A stretch of 64,000 nucleotides of DNA, taken from contig DATAJP010000003.1 in assembly GCA_036262055.1 (NCBI GenBank), positions 124,001-188,000 of the forward strand, given 5' to 3'. The stretch is from Ignavibacteria bacterium. GTDB taxonomy: Bacteria; Bacteroidota; Ignavibacteria; Tepidaquicellales; Tepidaquicellaceae. The notes under the pieces were generated by a model that was not told the origin of the DNA, did not search any database, and saw only the letters and a program-made list of their open reading frames with translations. The translations under genes and the position numbers were made by a program. Position 1 is the first letter of the stretch. Every line of letters begins with the position of its first letter. This document shows positions 8,724 to 16,293 of the stretch, one piece after another.

Positions 8724-9395
8724 TTAACCTTTTTTGCTAATTTTATCGTATTTTTCGCGTGCTTTTTGCTCTCTCCATTCACGAATTTTTGCATGATTGC
8801 CGCTTAATAAAATATCGGGAACGCGATGTCCCTCATATTCTTCAGGACGGGTATATTGCGGAGCATCGAAAATCTCCTCAACCTGGAAAGAATCTGTTAT
8901 GGCAGATTCGGAATCTCCTAAAACGCCGGGAATTAATCTTAAAACCGAATCAATAAAAACATATGCTGCAAGGTCTCCGCAGGAAATTACATAATTTCCG
9001 ATTGAAATTTCTTTTGTAACAAGAACGTCAATCACTCTTTGGTCAATTCCTTTGTAATGCCCGCAGATGCAGATTATATTTTTCTGAAGTGAATAGTAAT
9101 TTGCGGTTTTTTGTTCATAAATTTCCCCCTGCGGAGAGAAATAAATTATTTCGTCATAGTCACGTTCTGATTTAAGCTTGTTAACGCATTTGAAAATCGG
9201 TTCAGGTTTCAGAATCATTCCCGCCCCTCCGCCGTAAGGCGTATCATCAATTTGCTTGTAACTGCCTTCAGCATATTCACGGAGATTATGTATATGAATT
9301 TCCGCAAACTGTTTTTCAATTGCGCGGGAAGTAAGCCCGTGACTTAATGCACACTCAAGTATTTTAGTATTAGCACTTACTATATCGATTCGCAT
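8724..9395 (-). CDS. trmD: tRNA (guanine-N1-)-methyltransferase
   Basis: Methylates G37 of tRNAs using S-adenosylmethionine, which prevents +1 frameshifting. SPOUT knot motifs are visible: YFSPQGEIY, CGHYKGIDQRVID, IGNYVISCGDLAA, and the C-terminal GVLGDSESAITDSF and YEGHRVPDILLSGNHAKI typical of TrmD. The 223-residue length is usual. It sits in its conserved place between rimM and rplS, but here the rimM-trmD gap is filled by a 150-bp paired repeat. Confidence 0.97.
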   Translation of the reverse strand: MRIDIVSANTKILECALSHGLTSRAIEKQFAEIHIHNLREYAEGSYKQIDDTPYGGGAGMILKPEPIFKCVNKLKSERDYDEIIYFSPQGEIYEQKTANYYSLQKNIICICGHYKGIDQRVIDVLVTKEISIGNYVISCGDLAAYVFIDSVLRLIPGVLGDSESAITDSFQVEEIFDAPQYTRPEEYEGHRVPDILLSGNHAKIREWREQKAREKYDKISKKG

Positions 9396-9410
9396 ACAAA
9401 TTGTAAATTT

Positions 9411-9560
9411 GTCATTCCAGCGAAGGCTGGAATCTAGACTAAAATGATTCTAATAAAACAATGTTTATTATCAAAAAATATTTTATAAAATTTTTTGATT
9501 GTATAAAGATATATACTTGTTAGCTGCTAGCCTGGATCCCAGCCTTCGCTGGGATGACAT
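9411..9560. repeat. MITE-like pair of inverted GTCAT hairpins inside the rimM-trmD operon
   Basis: Left end: GTCATTCCAGCGAAGG then CTGGAATC (from 9411). Right end: the near-exact inverse GATCCCAGCCTTCGCTGGG then ATGAC (to about 9559). Each end folds on itself, and the two ends can pair with each other around about 80 AT-rich bases. The left copy continues into TAGACTAAAATGATTCTA, a tail shared with repeats at 32474 and 51539. Confidence 0.75.
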
Positions 9561-9578
9561 TTATAATTATTTTAGAAT

Positions 9579-10118
9579 CTATATCAATCCTTCAATCATT
9601 TTAATATATATCCGTTTTGTTTTCTCATCAATCTTTTCTATAAACTCTTTTCGATAAGGGATATACTTATCTTCGTTCTTCATATCTTTTGTTTTTATTA
9701 AATCATCACCGCCGTAATTTTCAAATGCGGCAACTTTTCCCATCAATTCGTCTCCCGCATATACATCAAAATCGATAAGTTCATGAAAATAGTGCTGTCC
9801 TTTTGCGAGTTTTTTCTTTTTAGTTTCTTCTATTAAGACAAACTTATTTGCAAAACTCTGAACTTCGTTAATCGAATTATAATCTATCAGCTTCAGCTTA
9901 ACATATTCGCCAATCATTTCCGAGTCATCAACATCAAAAATGAAAAAATCCTTATTCTTTATGAAAACTCTTTTTGATTCATCATAAAGATATAAGGATT
10001 TTAATTTTAAAAATCTTTCGGGAAAATCAGTAAGCGGGAAAATTTTCAAATAACCTTTTATTCCAAAAGGTTTCAGAATTTTTCCGATAGTTATAAACTT
10101 ATTGTAATCAGGTTTAAT
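9579..10118 (-). CDS. rimM: Ribosome maturation factor RimM with probable non-standard start codon
   Basis: Assists 30S maturation by binding S19. The N-terminal RimM domain is complete only if translation begins upstream of the TTG at 10049. Codons upstream of it encode KPDYNKFITIGKILKPFGIK, the classic RimM beginning, and run back to a TAA at 10131-10133. Between that stop and the RimM motif there is no ATG, GTG or TTG. The best candidates are ATT at 10118 (overlapping the khpA TGA, 179 residues) or CTG at 10121. The C-terminal PRC-barrel is seen as VYAGDELMGKVAAFENYGGDDLI. Starting at TTG 10049 would remove the first conserved strands and give only 156 residues. Confidence 0.88.
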   Translation of the reverse strand: MKPDYNKFITIGKILKPFGIKGYLKIFPLTDFPERFLKLKSLYLYDESKRVFIKNKDFFIFDVDDSEMIGEYVKLKLIDYNSINEVQSFANKFVLIEETKKKKLAKGQHYFHELIDFDVYAGDELMGKVAAFENYGGDDLIKTKDMKNEDKYIPYRKEFIEKIDEKTKRIYIKMIEGLI

Positions 10119-10369
10119 CAGCTGCGTTCTTTATTGCTTCTGTCGGGTATCTCCAATATTGCACGTTTGCCGTCTTTTGCCGCAATTGCAGTAAGAAGTG
10201 TTCTTATTGCTTTTGCGGTCTTGCCTTCTTTTCCAATTACCTTGCCGGTTTCGTTGTCGGCAACGGTTAAGCGGAACTTCAGCTTCTCGTCGTCGTGCAT
10301 TTCTTCAACTTTCACCGCATTAGGATTATCAACCAAATGCTTGGCAATGAATTCGATAAATTCCTTCAT
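10118..10369 (-). CDS. khpA: KH-domain RNA-binding protein KhpA
   Basis: Small RNA-binding protein of 83 residues with one KH domain; the GxxG loop is in VIGKEGKTAKAIRTLL. In Gram-positives KhpA pairs with KhpB/Jag and affects cell division and sRNA function. It sits between rpsP and rimM, its conserved position in many phyla. Its TGA stop overlaps the likely rimM start, so rimM translation is probably coupled to khpA. Confidence 0.93.
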   Translation of the reverse strand: MKEFIEFIAKHLVDNPNAVKVEEMHDDEKLKFRLTVADNETGKVIGKEGKTAKAIRTLLTAIAAKDGKRAILEIPDRSNKERS

Positions 10370-10457
10370 ACACGGTACTCCTGTTATTGAGTTTAAAGAA
10401 AAAATCTTCAGGGTATTAAACTAATAACAAGATGTTGAGTCGCAAATCTAATCAGTA

Positions 10458-10865
10458 TTAAGCAGCAGGTTGCTTTGCTTCAGCATCTCGTTTTGCCTTA
10501 CTCTCTTTGCGTCTTATTTTACGCGCTTTAGCTCTATCAAGTTTTGCAGCTTTTTCTGAGAAGAATTTATTTAATTCTTCTTCTATTTGCTCTGATGTTT
10601 TTCCTTTTTTCTCGAGATGCCATCTTAAAATAACCCCCTCTTTACTAAATAAATTTCTTACCGTATCGGTAGGGATAGCACCCGTTTTGAGCCAATAGAG
10701 AACCCTGTCGGTGTTTAATTTTATTTCCATTGGGTCCGGATTCGGGTTATATGAACCGAGTGATTCGATGAATTTTCCGTCTCTCGGAGACCTTGAATCC
10801 GCTGCAACGATTTTGTAAATGGGCTTATGCTTTTTACCCATTCTTTTGAGTCTTAACTTAACCAA
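10458..10865 (-). CDS. rpsP: Ribosomal protein S16 with basic C-terminal extension
   Basis: 30S subunit assembly protein. The N-terminus VKLRLKRMGKKHKPIYKIVAADSRSPRDGKFIESLGSYNP is diagnostic. It is 135 residues against 80-90 in many bacteria; the extra C-terminal third is Lys/Arg/Ala-rich (KAKRDAEAKQPAA), as in other FCB-group members. Second gene of the operon, after ffh. Confidence 0.97.
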   Translation of the reverse strand: MVKLRLKRMGKKHKPIYKIVAADSRSPRDGKFIESLGSYNPNPDPMEIKLNTDRVLYWLKTGAIPTDTVRNLFSKEGVILRWHLEKKGKTSEQIEEELNKFFSEKAAKLDRAKARKIRRKESKAKRDAEAKQPAA

Positions 10866-10909
10866 TTAATTTATTCCTTTTGTTTATTATATTATTTTTT
10901 TTGTTATAA

Positions 10910-12250
10910 TTAAATCTTAAAATTTGCGGGTATATTCATCTTTTTCATCATATTCGACATCTTACCTTTGCTGAAATTTTTCATCATCTTCTGCATATCT
11001 TCAAACTGCTTCACAACCCTGTTAACTTCCTGAATTGTGTTCCCGCTTCCGTTTGCAATTCTTCTTCTTCTCGAACCGTTTAACACATGAGGATTTTCTC
11101 TTTCCTTAATCGTCATTGAAAGAATTATTGCCTCTACTCTGGTCAATGCTGACTCATCAATCTCTTTTCCTTTGAGAGCATTTCCTGCTCCCGGAATCAT
11201 TGCTACAAGACTTGAAAGCGAACCCATTTTTTTGATTTGCTTCAATTGATTTAAGAAATCATTGAAATCAAACTTATTTTTTCTGAGCTTTGCTTCAAGC
11301 TGTTCGGCTTCCTTAACGTCGATTTCATTCTGTGCTTTTTCAACAAATGAAACGATATCGCCTTTGCCGAGTATTCTGCTTGCCATTCTGTCGGGGTAGA
11401 ACTGCTCAAGTGCTTCAAGCTTTTCTCCGACGCTGGCAAACTTTATCGGTTTATCGACAACTGCTTTGATTGATAACGCAGCACCGCCGCGTGTATCACC
11501 GTCTAACTTTGTAAGAACAACACCATTAAAATCAAGTTTATCATGAAAAGTCTTTGCGGTGTTAACTGCATCCTGACCTGTCATCGAATCAACGACGAAT
11601 AAAATCTCAGAGGGTTTAACCTCGTTCTTAATCTTCGATACCTCGTTCATCATCTCTTCATCTATTGCCAGACGGCCTGCAGTATCGATGATGACCGTAT
11701 CTCTTAAATTTTTTCTTGCGTGGTCAATCGAGTTCTTTGAAATCTTGACCGCATTTTTCTCATCGTCTTCAGAATAAACAGGAACATCGATTGACGTTCC
11801 GAGAATCTTCAACTGCTCGATAGCAGCAGGACGGTAAATATCGCATGCTACAAGTAGCGGGTTTTTACCTTTGCCTTTAAGATACTTAGCAAGCTTTGCA
11901 GAGAAAGTGGTTTTACCCGAACCCTGCAGACCAACGACCATAATAACTGAGGGAATTTCATTTCCGAAAACAATATCGGATTTTTCTGAACCGAGAAGCT
12001 TTATAAGCTCATCGTTAATGATTTTAACTATTAACTGACCCGGAGTTATGCTTGTAAGAACATTTTTTCCTAAAGAACGGACTTTTACGTCTTCTAAAAA
12101 CTTGGTTACGACTTTATAATTAACGTCAGCATCAAAAAGGACTTTCCTTACTTCTCTCAGCGACTCATCGACATTTCTTTCAGTAATTTTTCCTTGACCG
12201 CGTATCTTTTTCATTACGCCTTCAAGTTTCAGTGATATATCTTCGAACAT
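10910..12250 (-). CDS. ffh: Signal recognition particle protein Ffh (SRP54)
   Basis: GTPase that with 4.5S RNA targets nascent membrane proteins to the translocon. N domain (1-95), G domain with GLQGSGKTTFSAKLAKYL, DTAGRL and TKLDGDTRGGAALS, then a methionine-rich M domain (about 300-446) with the RNA-binding GSRRRRIANGSG helix. At 446 residues it is full length. First gene of the minus-strand operon continuing through rpsP to rplS; divergent from rnhB. Confidence 0.97.
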   Translation of the reverse strand: MFEDISLKLEGVMKKIRGQGKITERNVDESLREVRKVLFDADVNYKVVTKFLEDVKVRSLGKNVLTSITPGQLIVKIINDELIKLLGSEKSDIVFGNEIPSVIMVVGLQGSGKTTFSAKLAKYLKGKGKNPLLVACDIYRPAAIEQLKILGTSIDVPVYSEDDEKNAVKISKNSIDHARKNLRDTVIIDTAGRLAIDEEMMNEVSKIKNEVKPSEILFVVDSMTGQDAVNTAKTFHDKLDFNGVVLTKLDGDTRGGAALSIKAVVDKPIKFASVGEKLEALEQFYPDRMASRILGKGDIVSFVEKAQNEIDVKEAEQLEAKLRKNKFDFNDFLNQLKQIKKMGSLSSLVAMIPGAGNALKGKEIDESALTRVEAIILSMTIKERENPHVLNGSRRRRIANGSGNTIQEVNRVVKQFEDMQKMMKNFSKGKMSNMMKKMNIPANFKI

Positions 12251-12349
12251 TTAAAAATTATTTACAATGTGATAAGAAAATAGCGAAAATCCTTTATTAT
12301 TTCAATGAAATTAAATATTTTAAGGTTAAACCATTAAAATTCTGTAAAA

Positions 12350-12946
12350 TTGTTAATTTGTGGTATTGATGAGGCGGGGAGGGGACCTTTGGCGGGACCT
12401 GTTGTTGCGAGCTGTGTGGTATTTGAGCACGGAACGAGGCGCATCCGCGGTGTTAAGGATTCTAAAAAGCTAAAAGCCGATGACCGCAAGGAACTAAGCG
12501 AAAAAATTAAGGAAAGATGTCTTGCCTATGCGATTTTTGAGATTGATAATTTTGAAATCGACACCATAAACATTCTCAAAGCTACAATGCGCGCGATGCA
12601 TAGGTGCATTACACAACTCCAGATTAAACCGGATTTATATCTCATAGACGGAAATTATTTCAAGCTTGAAGATGGATTCGAGAAAACTTTGAATTACAAA
12701 ACCATAATAGAAGGGGATGATAAGGAGTTTGCGATTTCTGCGGCTTCGATTTTAGCGAAAGTTCACAGAGATGAAATAATGGTTAAATATGATGCGGTTT
12801 ACCCTGAATATAACTTTAAACAGCACAAAGGTTATGCAACCGAAGAGCATATCGAGAACGTGAAGAAATTCGGGATATGCGACATTCACCGCAAAACATT
12901 CTGCAGAAAATATTATGAGCTCATCCCGCTGTTTGTACAAGAATAG
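12350..12946 (+). CDS. rnhB: Ribonuclease HII
   Basis: Removes RNA from RNA-DNA hybrids and single ribonucleotides from DNA. Catalytic motifs: GIDEAGRGPLAGP (Asp7, Glu8) and the later ISAASILAKVHRDEIM, with IDGNYF between. The start is TTG at 12350; an in-frame TAA at 12335 rules out any upstream start, and the protein would lose its DEAGRG motif from a later one. It is 198 residues, normal. The 3' end overlaps yraN by 32 bases. Confidence 0.95.
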   Translation: MLICGIDEAGRGPLAGPVVASCVVFEHGTRRIRGVKDSKKLKADDRKELSEKIKERCLAYAIFEIDNFEIDTINILKATMRAMHRCITQLQIKPDLYLIDGNYFKLEDGFEKTLNYKTIIEGDDKEFAISAASILAKVHRDEIMVKYDAVYPEYNFKQHKGYATEEHIENVKKFGICDIHRKTFCRKYYELIPLFVQE

Positions 12947-13289
12947 AACAGGCAAAACAGGTGAAGCAATCGCAAAGCGCTATCTGCTGAACAAAGGTCT
13001 GAAATTTCTCCACTCAAATTACCGCTTCGAAAAATCCGAAATAGATTTAATTTTCATTGATCAGGATAAAAAGCTGATTTTGTTTTTTGAAGTAAAAACC
13101 CGCCGCAACAAGAACTTCGGTGAGCCGGAGGAATCAATTAATAATCTCAAAATGGAACATCTTCGCAAAGCCGCAGAAGGATTTATAATGAACAATGAAA
13201 AGTATTCAGGATATGATTTACGATTTGATGTCATTACGATTATGATGGGAGAAGAAATTGTTATCGACCACATCGAGAATGCGTTTTGA
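12915..13289 (+). CDS. yraN: YraN-family (UPF0102) putative endonuclease
   Basis: Small restriction-endonuclease-fold protein. Motifs: TGKTGEAIAKRYLLNKGLKF, EIDLIFIDQ and FFEVKTRRN, matching the E-x-D-x-E-x-K nuclease core of the family (124 residues). Commonly next to rnhB, as here. The ATG at 12915 lies inside rnhB; an alternative in-frame TTG at 12933 would shorten the overlap to 14 bases. Function in vivo is unknown; a role in DNA uptake or repair has been proposed for the family. Confidence 0.9.
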   Translation: MSSSRCLYKNRTGKTGEAIAKRYLLNKGLKFLHSNYRFEKSEIDLIFIDQDKKLILFFEVKTRRNKNFGEPEESINNLKMEHLRKAAEGFIMNNEKYSGYDLRFDVITIMMGEEIVIDHIENAF

Positions 13290-13296
13290 CTCGTGT

Positions 13297-13386
13297 GTCA
13301 TCCTGAGCATAGCGAAGGATCCCATTGCAAAGGAATGGGGATTCTTTCCCAAAGGGATGGCTATGCCACACTTCGTTCAGAATGAC
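13297..13386. repeat. GTCAT-bounded compound palindromic repeat
   Basis: Starts GTCATCCTGAGCATAGCG and ends CACTTCGTTCAGAATGAC, so the two ends are inverted copies of each other. The middle holds smaller palindromes (CATTGCAAAGGAATG, CCCAAAGGG). It fills most of the yraN-mgtE gap. A related element with the same right end is at 31818-31886. Confidence 0.7.
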
Positions 13387-13472
13387 ATAATATTTTAATG
13401 ACACTTGTTAAGTTTTTGTAACCACAAAATAATCAGTTGAAAATCCCCACCTTAATGAATATTTTTAGAAAT

Positions 13473-13480
13473 ATTTTTGT
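13473..13480 (+). promoter_or_regulatory. Possible FCB-type -7 element upstream of mgtE
   Basis: TATTTTTG matches the Bacteroidota -7 consensus TAnnTTTG and lies 61 bases before the mgtE TTG start. A matching -33 TTTG at the right distance is not seen, so this is weak. Confidence 0.25.
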
Positions 13481-13540
13481 TTTCTCAAGTTAGTATCCGT
13501 AATTCCCACTTTTTTTAAAACCTCTTTTAACAAATAATAA

Positions 13541-14944
13541 TTGGCAGAAGAAAAAAAATATAGCTCCTCATTAGACATTGATGATGAATTGATTGATGAA
13601 ATACATCAGTTAATTGCGTCACGGTCGGATGCCATATTGAAAACAATTCTGACCGATTTATATAACTACGATATCGCTGTTCTTATCAATAATCTTAAAG
13701 AAGATGAGGATGCGGCTTATCTATTTTCATTGCTTGATGATGAAACGGCTTCGGAAGTAATTCTTGAAGTTTATGATGAACGAAGAGATTTTATAGTTGA
13801 ACAGCTTGGCAAAGATAAAATTTCCGATTTAGTAGGGGAAATGCATTCCGATGATGCTGCCGACTTCGTTTCAGAACTTGAAGAAGATGTTGCCGAACAG
13901 GTTTTAACAGAGCTTGAGAAAGAGGATAAGGAAGATTCTGATGAAATCCGTGAACTCTTACGTTATGATGAGAATACCGCAGGCGGTATCATGGCAAAAG
14001 AGTTTATTGCTGTTAATCAACGATTGACTGTAGCTGAAGCAGTAAATATAGTTCAAGAAAAAGCGGAGGAAATAGACCAATTTTATAATCTTTTGGCTGT
14101 AGATGACAACGGTAAACTTACAGGAATTATTTCTTTAAAAAGATTAATTATTGCACTAAAAAATCCTGAGCAGATTTTGCTTCAGGTAATGAATCCCGAT
14201 GTTATTTCGGTTGAAGCTGACGTTGACCAGCAGGAAGTTGCAAAAATAATGCAGAGCTATGACCTTGTCTCTCTGCCTGTTGTCGATGAGCAAGACCGTT
14301 TGATAGGGCGGATTAGTATCGATGACGTTATCGACGTCATAGAAGAAGAATTCACCGAAGACGTTGCAAAGATGACGGGTACCGATGCTGAAGAGCTTGA
14401 AAAGAAATCTCCGTTTGAAATTGCAAAGCTCCGTCTTCCCTGGATACTTGTAACATTAGGAATTGAAATCATTGCAATCTTTGTGATTAAATCCCATGAT
14501 GCAATTCTTGAAAGAGTAATTCTGCTTGCAGCATTTATGCCGATAATCTCTGCGATATCGGGCAATACAGGTTTACAGACTGCAGCAATAATTGTTAGAG
14601 CTATTGACACCGGCTATGTGAATATTTCAACCTGGTGGAAACCTCTTGCAAAACAGATGAGTACGACTTTGATAATTGCATTCGTTGTGGGATGTTTAAC
14701 CGGTCTGATTGGTTATATAATGATGGATGGAAATAAAAGCGCATTCGGACTGACAGTTGGAATTTCAATGTTTGTTTCCATAAACATTGCAGGTCTTATG
14801 GGCACATGTGTCCCGATGATTTCAAAGAGATTCGGACTCGACCCGGCAATTACATCAGGACCTTTTGAGACTGCATTTCAGGATGTTGTGGGCATAAGCA
14901 TCTTTCTTTCAATCGCAACGTATATGTTATCACATTTAAACTGA
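13541..14944 (+). CDS. mgtE: Magnesium transporter MgtE
   Basis: Mg2+ channel of the inner membrane. The N-terminal superhelical domain (about 1-140) is acidic. The CBS pair (about 145-265) carries LLAVDDNGKLTGIISLKRLI and LPVVDEQDRLIGRISIDDVID. Five membrane helices follow from residue 300, with the pore-helix region FMPIISAISGNTGLQTAAIIVRAI and the last-helix FETAFQDVVGISIFL. The N and CBS domains act as the Mg2+ sensor in the family. The start is TTG at 13541 because TAA immediately precedes it in frame. 467 residues, full length. Confidence 0.96.
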   Translation: MAEEKKYSSSLDIDDELIDEIHQLIASRSDAILKTILTDLYNYDIAVLINNLKEDEDAAYLFSLLDDETASEVILEVYDERRDFIVEQLGKDKISDLVGEMHSDDAADFVSELEEDVAEQVLTELEKEDKEDSDEIRELLRYDENTAGGIMAKEFIAVNQRLTVAEAVNIVQEKAEEIDQFYNLLAVDDNGKLTGIISLKRLIIALKNPEQILLQVMNPDVISVEADVDQQEVAKIMQSYDLVSLPVVDEQDRLIGRISIDDVIDVIEEEFTEDVAKMTGTDAEELEKKSPFEIAKLRLPWILVTLGIEIIAIFVIKSHDAILERVILLAAFMPIISAISGNTGLQTAAIIVRAIDTGYVNISTWWKPLAKQMSTTLIIAFVVGCLTGLIGYIMMDGNKSAFGLTVGISMFVSINIAGLMGTCVPMISKRFGLDPAITSGPFETAFQDVVGISIFLSIATYMLSHLN

Positions 14945-14953
14945 ATATAAAAG

Positions 14954-15922
14954 ATGATAAGTAATTTAAGAAAACGATATGGTTATCTTGATATACCCGA
15001 TATTACTAATCAATTGTTTCTGATTTTCTTAAGCTTGTTAGTCCTTATTTTCGATAAGAATATTCCTCAGGCATTTATAATTGTTTTATCGAATTTTGTT
15101 CTTATTGGGCTTATAAATTATGTTGTAAAAAAATACGAAGAGAAGAGTGATGAAGATAAGCTTAAGTATTCGTTTTTTAAGATTCTGCGGTATTTTTATC
15201 CTGTGTTCATGATTTTATTCTGCTTTAAAGAAGTATATGTTTTAATGTTCAGCATTTGGGGAAGAACAATATTTGATTCTTATCTCATTTCAATCGACAG
15301 GTGGATTTTTGGATTTGACCCGACTGTTTATCTCGCGCAATTTAATCATCCCGCCATGGTGGAGTTCTTTCAGATAATTTACTGGCTGTTTTATTTTATG
15401 CAATTATCATTTGTTATTATTCTTTATATAGCGCAGCGTTTTGCTGAGTATAAATATGCAATGTTTGTAGTCTTTTTTGGTTTTTATCTTTCATTTATCG
15501 GTTACCTTTTGGTTCCTGCTATAGGTCCGAGATTTACTTTGCACGACTTCAAAAAACTTGATGCCGAGCTTGAAGGAATGTTTATGTCAGAGAAATTGAG
15601 ATTATTTATTAACAGCGGAGAATCAATTCCTGTTGATGTTCCTGATCCGGAAAATTATGCGCAGCGGGATGCGTTTCCTTCGGGTCATACGTTGATAGCA
15701 TTACTGATTACTTATCTCGCTTTCCGTTTCCGGTCAAAATGGCGGTGGTGGTATTGTATTTATACCATCTTGATGATTTTTTCGACAGTTTATCTGCGCT
15801 ATCACTACGTAATAGACCTTATAGCGGCTATACCATTTGCTGTTGTAACAATTCTTGTAGCGGAAAATATTTATAAAGGGAGGATTAACTTTAAAACCGG
15901 AGAAGCTATTAACTCGGCATAA
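14954..15922 (+). CDS. PAP2-superfamily membrane protein, AUR1/IPC-synthase-like
   Basis: 322 residues with about six membrane helices. The phosphatase/transferase motifs are FPSGHT (241-246) and RYHYVID with H284 and D288. In place of the KxxxxxxRP motif of classic PAP2 enzymes there is VPAIGPRF (187-194), the arrangement seen in the AUR1-like subgroup that transfers head groups to ceramide or related lipids. It starts 10 bases after mgtE and may be co-transcribed. Given a serine palmitoyltransferase-like gene at the right edge, a role in sphingolipid or phospholipid head-group chemistry is possible but unproven; a plain lipid phosphatase is the alternative. Confidence 0.75.
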   Translation: MISNLRKRYGYLDIPDITNQLFLIFLSLLVLIFDKNIPQAFIIVLSNFVLIGLINYVVKKYEEKSDEDKLKYSFFKILRYFYPVFMILFCFKEVYVLMFSIWGRTIFDSYLISIDRWIFGFDPTVYLAQFNHPAMVEFFQIIYWLFYFMQLSFVIILYIAQRFAEYKYAMFVVFFGFYLSFIGYLLVPAIGPRFTLHDFKKLDAELEGMFMSEKLRLFINSGESIPVDVPDPENYAQRDAFPSGHTLIALLITYLAFRFRSKWRWWYCIYTILMIFSTVYLRYHYVIDLIAAIPFAVVTILVAENIYKGRINFKTGEAINSA

Positions 15923-15925
15923 ATC

Positions 15926-16288
15926 TTAAGAATTCATTTTAGAAATGAGTTCCGCCATATTGATTGGCTTTGTGATGAAATCATTCATGCCTGCCTGTCT
16001 GCATCTTTCCTTTTCTTCTTCAAATGTATGAGCTGTCAATGCGATAATCTTAACGGGAGATTTAACGTTTGCCATTTCCCATTGTCTAATTTTTTGCGCA
16101 GCTTCATATCCGTTTAATATGGGCATCTGAATATCCATCAAGATGAGCTTAATGTCAGGGTCGGAAGTTGCTTTTTCAACGGCTGACTGCCCGTTACTTG
16201 CAGTAATAAAATCAAACCCCTGCTTAGTCAGCAGGCGTGACATTAACTTTAAGTTTATCGGATCGTCTTCTACAAGTAAAATTTTCAT
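15926..16288 (-). CDS. Stand-alone response regulator receiver protein (CheY-like)
   Basis: A single receiver domain of 120 residues and no output domain. Acidic pocket E7-D8-D9, phosphoacceptor D52 (LMDIQMP), T85 (ALTA) and K107 (ITKP) are all present. No histidine kinase is adjacent. It starts 6 bases after hemW and is the last gene of a lepA-lepB-hemW set on the minus strand. The receiver resembles those in hybrid kinases or phosphorelays; the partner is unknown. Confidence 0.92.
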   Translation of the reverse strand: MKILLVEDDPINLKLMSRLLTKQGFDFITASNGQSAVEKATSDPDIKLILMDIQMPILNGYEAAQKIRQWEMANVKSPVKIIALTAHTFEEEKERCRQAGMNDFITKPINMAELISKMNS

Positions 16289-16293
16289 TCTGT

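Noticed and set aside
9579-10049. rimM as a truncated pseudogene starting at TTG
   Set aside because: The upstream codons encode an intact RimM N-terminus, so a non-standard start is the simpler explanation.
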